Origin: JAKAQB01 sp035702855
Lineage (GTDB): Bacteria > Actinomycetota > Acidimicrobiia > Acidimicrobiales > Palsa-688
Direction: 5' to 3'
DNA length: 6,792 bases
Assembly (NCBI GenBank): GCA_035702855.1
Contig: DASSZM010000193.1
Span: 1-6,792 of the forward strand
In this document: positions 5,269 to 6,792 of the stretch, piece after piece
Layout of the letters: the number at the start of each line of letters is the position of its first letter
How positions within the stretch are numbered: the stretch's first letter is position 1
Position numbers and translations under genes: made by a program
The notes under the pieces: generated by a model
What the model was told of the DNA's origin: nothing
Database searches by the model: none
Seen by the model: the letters and a program-made list of their open reading frames with translations, nothing else

Positions 5269-6274
5269 CGGGCCCGGACCCGGCGCCCCGCGACGCGTGT
5301 GCGTCGTGGGCGCCGGCGCCATCGGCGGGCTCGTCGCAACGCGGCTGCTCGCCGCAGGCGAGACGGTCAGCCTCCTCGCCCGGGGCCCCAGCGTGGGGGC
5401 GATCCGCGCCCGGGGCCTCGAGCTCATCGAGCCGACGGGCGGGACCCTGCGGGCCCGACCGGCAGCGGTCTCGGACGACCCAGCCGAGCTGGGGGCCCAG
5501 GACGTCGTGGTGGTGGCGGTCAAGGCCCAGCAGCTGGGCGACGTCGCCCCGGCGGTCGCCCGCCTCCTCGGCAAGGCGAGCGTCGTCCTGCCGCTGCAGA
5601 ACGGCATCCCCTGGTGGTTCTTCCAGAAGTTCCGCGGGCCCCACCAGGGCCACCGCCTCGAGAGCCTCGACCCCGCCGGCATCCTCGAGCGGCACCTGCC
5701 CACCGACCGCGTGATCGGGATGATCGCCTACCCCGCCGCCGAGCGAGAGGCCCCCGGGGTCATCCGCCTGGTGGAGGGCGACCGCTTCCCGCTCGGGGAG
5801 CTGGACGGGGAGCGGTCGCCGCGCGCCCGGCAGATCGCCGAGATGTTCACCGGCGCCGGGTTCAAGAGCCGGGTGGTCGCCGACATCCGGGCGCAGATCT
5901 GGATCAAGGCCCTGGGCAACGTGGCCATGAACCCGATCAGCACCCTGACGCGCGCCACCCTCGACGAGATCACCGGCTTCGAGCCCACCCGCGCCCTTGC
6001 CACGCAGATGATGGCCGAGGCGTCCGCCGTCGCCGACGAGCTCGGCCTGCGGGTGCGCATGAGCGTGGAGAAGCGGCTCGCCGGCATCGACGAGGTCGGC
6101 GCCCACAAGACCTCGATGCTGCAGGACCTGGAGGCCGGTCGCCCCCTCGAGATCGAGCCCATCATCGGCTCGGTGGTCGAGATCGGGCGGCTCACCGGTA
6201 CCGCCATGCCGGCCACCGAGGCGGTCTACGCCCTGGTGTCGCTGCTCGAGCGGCACCGCGCCGCTGGCCGCTGA
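5258..6274 (+). CDS. 2-dehydropantoate 2-reductase-family NADPH oxidoreductase (PanE/ApbA-like)
   Basis: 338 residues from ATG 5258, overlapping the ligase by 11 bp, with GGAGAGG (5241-5247) as ribosome site. The N-terminal Rossmann domain has VVGAGAIGG (16-24) and the NADPH-contacting Lys89 of VAVKAQQL and Asn115 of LPLQNG. The C-terminal helical domain has the catalytic Lys217 in IWIKALGNVAMNP, TSMLQDLEAG and LEIEPIIG, where Glu298 matches the substrate-binding Glu of the E. coli TEIDxING motif. The family reduces ketopantoate to pantoate or related 2-oxo acids. It is longer than E. coli PanE (about 303) mainly through residues 118-150, which hold PWWFFQKFRG and HRLESLDPAG. I recall this variant from a subfamily spread through catabolic clusters and not tied to pantothenate genes. 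No panB or panC is nearby, so a role on another 2-oxo or 2-hydroxy acid is likely. I see no lesion. Confidence 0.88.
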   Translation: MVADGPGPGAPRRVCVVGAGAIGGLVATRLLAAGETVSLLARGPSVGAIRARGLELIEPTGGTLRARPAAVSDDPAELGAQDVVVVAVKAQQLGDVAPAVARLLGKASVVLPLQNGIPWWFFQKFRGPHQGHRLESLDPAGILERHLPTDRVIGMIAYPAAEREAPGVIRLVEGDRFPLGELDGERSPRARQIAEMFTGAGFKSRVVADIRAQIWIKALGNVAMNPISTLTRATLDEITGFEPTRALATQMMAEASAVADELGLRVRMSVEKRLAGIDEVGAHKTSMLQDLEAGRPLEIEPIIGSVVEIGRLTGTAMPATEAVYALVSLLERHRAAGR

Positions 6275-6302
6275 CCTCGCCCACCTTACGGAGCTGTCCC
6301 AC

Positions 6303-6397
6303 CACGCAACGCGACGAAGTTTGTTAACGCGCTGGGTCCCACAGTCGTAACTCGTCGACTCAGCCGGCTGTGGGAGGGATGGCGATGTCGTTGCGTG
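6303..6397 (+). promoter_or_regulatory. Nested inverted repeats around the ribosome site and start of the exported ORF
   Basis: Outer pair: CACGCAACG (6303-6311) with CGTTGCGTG (6389-6397), extendable by AC/GT (6314-6315 with 6387-6388) across a 2-base bulge. Inner pair: TCCCACAG (6337-6344) with CTGTGGGA (6368-6375). The right inner arm overlaps the ribosome site GGGAGGG (6372-6378), and the right outer arm covers the first codons after ATG 6385. If both left arms are transcribed, the RNA could hide the start region. No U-tract follows either stem, so a simple terminator of the upstream operon is unlikely. The 110 bases between 6274 and 6385 hold nothing else clear apart from an AT-richer TTTGTTAAC (6320-6328), which might be part of a promoter. 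Confidence 0.45.
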
Positions 6398-6662
6398 CGT
6401 GGCGCCGAGGGTGCCCGAAGGACGGAGATCCGGGTGCGGGTGGGACCGGCGGGAGGCGCCGGCGGGTCGTGAGCGCCCTGGTCGCCGGGGCCCTCGTCCT
6501 GGCGCCGCTGCCCGGGCTCACGGCCGCCCAGGCGTCCCAGGACCAGCAGCGGGCCGACGACCTCGCCGCCTTCGCCGCCGGCGGGAGCCTGCCGGCCGGC
6601 GCGACGTCGGTGCCGGCGGCGGGTCCGGCTGCAGCGGCTCGCCGGTGGCGGGCGCCGCCTGA
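6385..6662 (+). CDS. Short predicted exported protein, probably frameshifted or truncated
   Basis: ATG 6385 has GGGAGGG six bases upstream; an in-frame ATG at 6379 abuts the ribosome site and is less likely. The N-terminus is a typical actinobacterial signal peptide: an Arg-rich region (GGRRRRVV, about residues 22-29), a hydrophobic core (ALVAGALVLAPLPG) and a likely Ala-x-Ala-type cleavage near LTAAQAS (45-51). It is followed by a polar QDQQRADDLAAFAAGG stretch. From about 6622 this frame loses the G/C-third-base bias (GGT, GCT, GCA, GCT, CCT, CCA). Adding one G to GGG at 6621-6623 restores it and ends at TGA 6660-6662, giving about 92 residues finishing SGCSGSPVAGAA. As written, the original frame stays open to the window edge. 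I do not recognise the family; it may be the N-terminus of a larger secreted protein that has been shortened. Confidence 0.5.
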
Positions 6663-6677
6663 CCCACCCGGCTGCGC

Positions 6678-6792
6678 TCAGTGGCCGGTGGAGGCCGCCG
6701 CCGGCGGGGACCGGAAGTACACCTGCTTGAAGTGGGCGGTCCGCCCCGTCAGCGCCCCGGCCAGGGCGGCCCCGACGACCAGGCTCGCCACG
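6678..6792 (-). CDS. C-terminal end of a probable membrane protein (partial)
   Basis: An open minus-strand frame enters from the right edge and ends at TGA (6680-6678). The 37 visible residues begin with a hydrophobic, Ala/Gly/Val/Leu-rich helix (SLVVGAALAGALTG), then a basic, aromatic juxtamembrane stretch (RTAHFKQVYFRS) and a Pro/Ala-rich tail. Every codon before the stop ends in G or C. That fits a last transmembrane helix with a cytoplasmic tail. It converges on the exported-protein ORF, with 15 bases between the two predicted stops. Too little is visible to name a family, and the opposite strand is also open here, so the call rests on the helix and codon pattern. Confidence 0.5.
   Translation of the reverse strand, partial: VASLVVGAALAGALTGRTAHFKQVYFRSPPAAASTGH

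Noticed and set aside
4261..5703. Long minus-strand frames opposite the ligase and reductase (also 5162-6256)
   Set aside because: Antisense shadows of well-recognised genes; low-complexity His/Gly/Arg/Val composition and no domain signature.
6337..6375. Rho-independent terminator for the three-gene operon
   Set aside because: The stem has a 23-base loop and is followed by GGGATGGCG rather than a U-run; it overlaps a ribosome site, so a regulatory reading fits better.
6399..6662. Separate 87-codon plus-strand ORF
   Set aside because: Its start lacks a ribosome site and its first two thirds are Arg/Gly-rich shadow. Only its tail appears to be coding, as the frameshifted end of the signal-peptide ORF starting at 6385.

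Overview
This is a very GC-rich stretch with almost exclusively G or C in third codon positions, frequent GTG starts, strong GGAGG-type ribosome sites and TGA stops. That suggests an actinomycete-like bacterium, possibly an uncultured member of the Actinomycetota such as Acidimicrobiia or Thermoleophilia. This is inferred from composition and gene style only; nothing here fixes the taxon. No rRNA, tRNA, CRISPR array, insertion sequence or phage gene is visible.

Layout, left to right. (1) The 3' end of an intradiol ring-cleavage dioxygenase gene (+, about 2-424), closest in motif style to hydroxyquinol 1,2-dioxygenases. (2) A ribosome site and start codon of what should be the next operon gene, which stops after 10 codons (444-476). 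(3) On the minus strand, a wrecked catabolic pair: an aldehyde dehydrogenase pseudogene (1941 down to 779) and a truncated FAD-dependent amine oxidoreductase (776 down to 507). (4) A divergent control region (1942-2150) with phased TTTGT/ACAAA half-sites and a plausible promoter. (5) A compact intact plus-strand operon: a gamma-glutamyltransferase-family Ntn hydrolase (2151-3704), an acyl-CoA synthetase resembling the oxalyl-CoA synthetase (AAE3/Pcs60) group (3745-5268), and a ketopantoate reductase-family NADPH dehydrogenase (5258-6274, overlapping the ligase by 11 bases). (6) A leader with two nested inverted repeats (6303-6397) around the start of a short exported-protein ORF (6385-about 6662, apparently frameshifted). 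(7) The C-terminal end of a probable membrane protein entering from the right on the minus strand (6792-6678).

Functionally the window looks like a catabolic or accessory region: aromatic-ring cleavage on the left, remnants of amine or amino-aldehyde oxidation in the middle, and an amidase-like hydrolase, acid-CoA ligase and 2-oxoacid reductase-type enzyme transcribed together on the right. The substrate of that three-gene operon cannot be read from the sequence, and I know of no standard pathway with this trio.

The most notable feature is the contrast between the pristine three-gene operon and the multiply damaged minus-strand genes beside it. The aldehyde dehydrogenase carries a Trp-to-stop change, a one-base frameshift and two apparent in-frame internal deletions, one of which removes the segment with the catalytic general-base Glu. 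Two of the frameshifts in the window are each repaired by adding one G to a GGG run, so real gene decay and sequencing or assembly error must be weighed against each other. I did not find convincing evidence for a wholly new biological system.
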